This document shows positions 4,905 through 5,692 of a DNA stretch of 5,692 nt, piece by piece. This stretch comes from Clostridiales bacterium UBA4959 (GTDB lineage Bacteria > Bacillota > Clostridia > Oscillospirales > CAG-272). The notes under the pieces were generated by a model. The model saw only the letters and a list, made by a program, of their open reading frames with translations, was not told where the DNA came from and ran no database searches. The DNA lies in assembly GCA_002397345.1 (NCBI GenBank), contig DHAH01000069.1, forward strand, positions 4,766 to 10,457, given 5' to 3'. The first letter of the stretch is position 1, and the number at the start of each line of letters is the position of its first letter. Made by a program: the position numbers and the translations under genes.

Positions 4905-5672
4905 TTATCGCGCATTTTCAATATTATTTGCACTTTTAACAGATTTTATTTCATCGATAAAACGCTCGCAGGCATTATACAGCGCCAATTCCGGATCGAT
5001 ACCTTGTTTTTTCGCCAGCGACGCCAACTCAAAGAGCTTCGTGCCAAGCTCTTCTTCGGTAATCTCCGCGTTATTATCGCAACGATTGCTGTCAGGCGCA
5101 TATGCTCCCGCCTTCATCGCCTTGCCGGCGAGTTTCGCCGCGCGCATCAAAGAAGGCAGCGCGCGAGACACGCCCGCAAGCTCCTCGCCCAAGGTCTTTT
5201 GCGCTTTCATCGATTTTTTGATGGCATCCCAGTTTTCCAGCACCGCGCCCGGCGTTTCGGCGACGGCGACACCGTCTTTGACCATTCCGACCGCCTTTTC
5301 GTTTTCGGGCGATACGCCGAACACATGCGGGTGGCGCACCACCAGCTTGCGGCACAACTCGTCCGCAATGTCTCCGAAGTTGAAGTCGCCCGATTCTTCG
5401 GAAATGCGCGAGTGAAATATGACCTGCAGCAGCACATCGCCCAGCTCCTCGCGAAGGAGTGGCGCGTTGTCGGTGTCGATAGCCTCTACCGCTTCGTAAA
5501 CCTCTTCGATGAAGTTGCTTCGTATACTTTTGTGAGTCTGTTCTCTGTCCCATGGACAGCCGCCCTCAGAGCGCAGCAGTGCCATGATGTCGGTCAGGTC
5601 GCCGATCGTATAGCGCTTTTTCTGCGCCAGTTGGCGGGCGGATATGGAATCCGACCCTGTATTGTTGTTCAT
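4905..5672 (-). CDS. mazG: MazG nucleotide pyrophosphohydrolase with degenerate second domain
   Basis: A 255-residue all-alpha NTP pyrophosphohydrolase. MazG hydrolyses (d)NTPs, including damaged ones, to the monophosphate and pyrophosphate. The first MazG domain is intact: GCPWDREQTHKSIRSN (38-53), metal site EEVYE (56-60) with EELGD (75-79), and RHPHVFG (113-119). The second domain starts as usual with RALPSLMRAAKLAGKAMKAG (170-189), but the helix carrying the second EExxE site seems to be missing, and EEELGT (206-211) has Thr211 where EELGD has the metal-binding Asp. It ends normally (GIDPELALYNACERFI). There is no tetrapyrrole methylase domain as in B. subtilis YabN. The start has GGGGGAA at 5681-5687, eight bases upstream; the frame stays open to the right edge, but the 21-residue lead before YTIGDL is already long, so an earlier start is unlikely. 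It heads the cluster, with hup 81 bases on. Confidence 0.93.
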   Translation of the reverse strand: MNNNTGSDSISARQLAQKKRYTIGDLTDIMALLRSEGGCPWDREQTHKSIRSNFIEEVYEAVEAIDTDNAPLLREELGDVLLQVIFHSRISEESGDFNFGDIADELCRKLVVRHPHVFGVSPENEKAVGMVKDGVAVAETPGAVLENWDAIKKSMKAQKTLGEELAGVSRALPSLMRAAKLAGKAMKAGAYAPDSNRCDNNAEITEEELGTKLFELASLAKKQGIDPELALYNACERFIDEIKSVKSANNIENAR

Positions 5673-5692
5673 TCCGCGCGTTCCCCCAATAT

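Noticed and set aside
5092..5553. 153-codon minus-strand frame overlapping mazG
   Set aside because: It is an out-of-frame, Arg/Gly-rich shadow of mazG; the mazG frame carries the conserved metal site.
1..5692. Mobile element, phage island, toxin-antitoxin pair or CRISPR array
   Set aside because: No transposase or integrase, terminal repeats, spaced direct repeats or tRNA junctions were seen. MazG here is not paired with MazE/MazF and sits in its conserved chromosomal location.

Overview
The window looks like chromosomal DNA from an endospore-forming Firmicute, most likely a Clostridia member of moderate GC content. The evidence is the order mazG, hup, rqcP (yabO), yabP, yabQ, divIC, which is the classic sporulation and division neighbourhood of Bacillus and Clostridium. 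An oxygen-sensitive class I fumarase split into separate alpha and beta genes also fits an anaerobe. All nine real genes lie on the minus strand, so they read from the right edge to the left edge. No mobile element, tRNA, rRNA or CRISPR array was seen.

Right part (about 4200-5692): a MazG nucleotide pyrophosphohydrolase, then the nucleoid protein HU with its own sigma-A-type promoter, then the S4-domain ribosome-rescue factor RqcP. A long stem-loop lies between hup and rqcP. Two abutting stem-loops follow the rqcP stop.

Middle part (2972-4200): a leader of about 150 bases with a plausible sigma-E-type promoter, then yabP and yabQ (spore cortex and coat morphogenesis), then divIC (divisome coiled-coil protein). 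yabQ and divIC overlap by an ATGA tetranucleotide. The layout suggests that a vegetative hup-rqcP transcript is followed by a sporulation-inducible yabP-yabQ-divIC unit.

Left part (1-2982): trxB overlaps the end of divIC by 11 bases and is followed after 26 bases by an imidazolonepropionase-like amidohydrolase. After 68 AT-rich bases comes the alpha subunit of class I fumarate hydratase, cut by the window edge. These look like housekeeping redox and carbon metabolism genes appended to the sporulation cluster. B. subtilis carries the S1-domain gene yabR after divIC.

There are no gene-free stretches over 300 bases; the longest is 4049-4200. I see no clear undescribed multi-gene system. The most notable points are a thioredoxin reductase with the CxxC pair but Gly in place of the catalytic Asp, a MazG whose second domain is shortened and lacks its metal-site Asp, and the structured leaders around rqcP and yabP.
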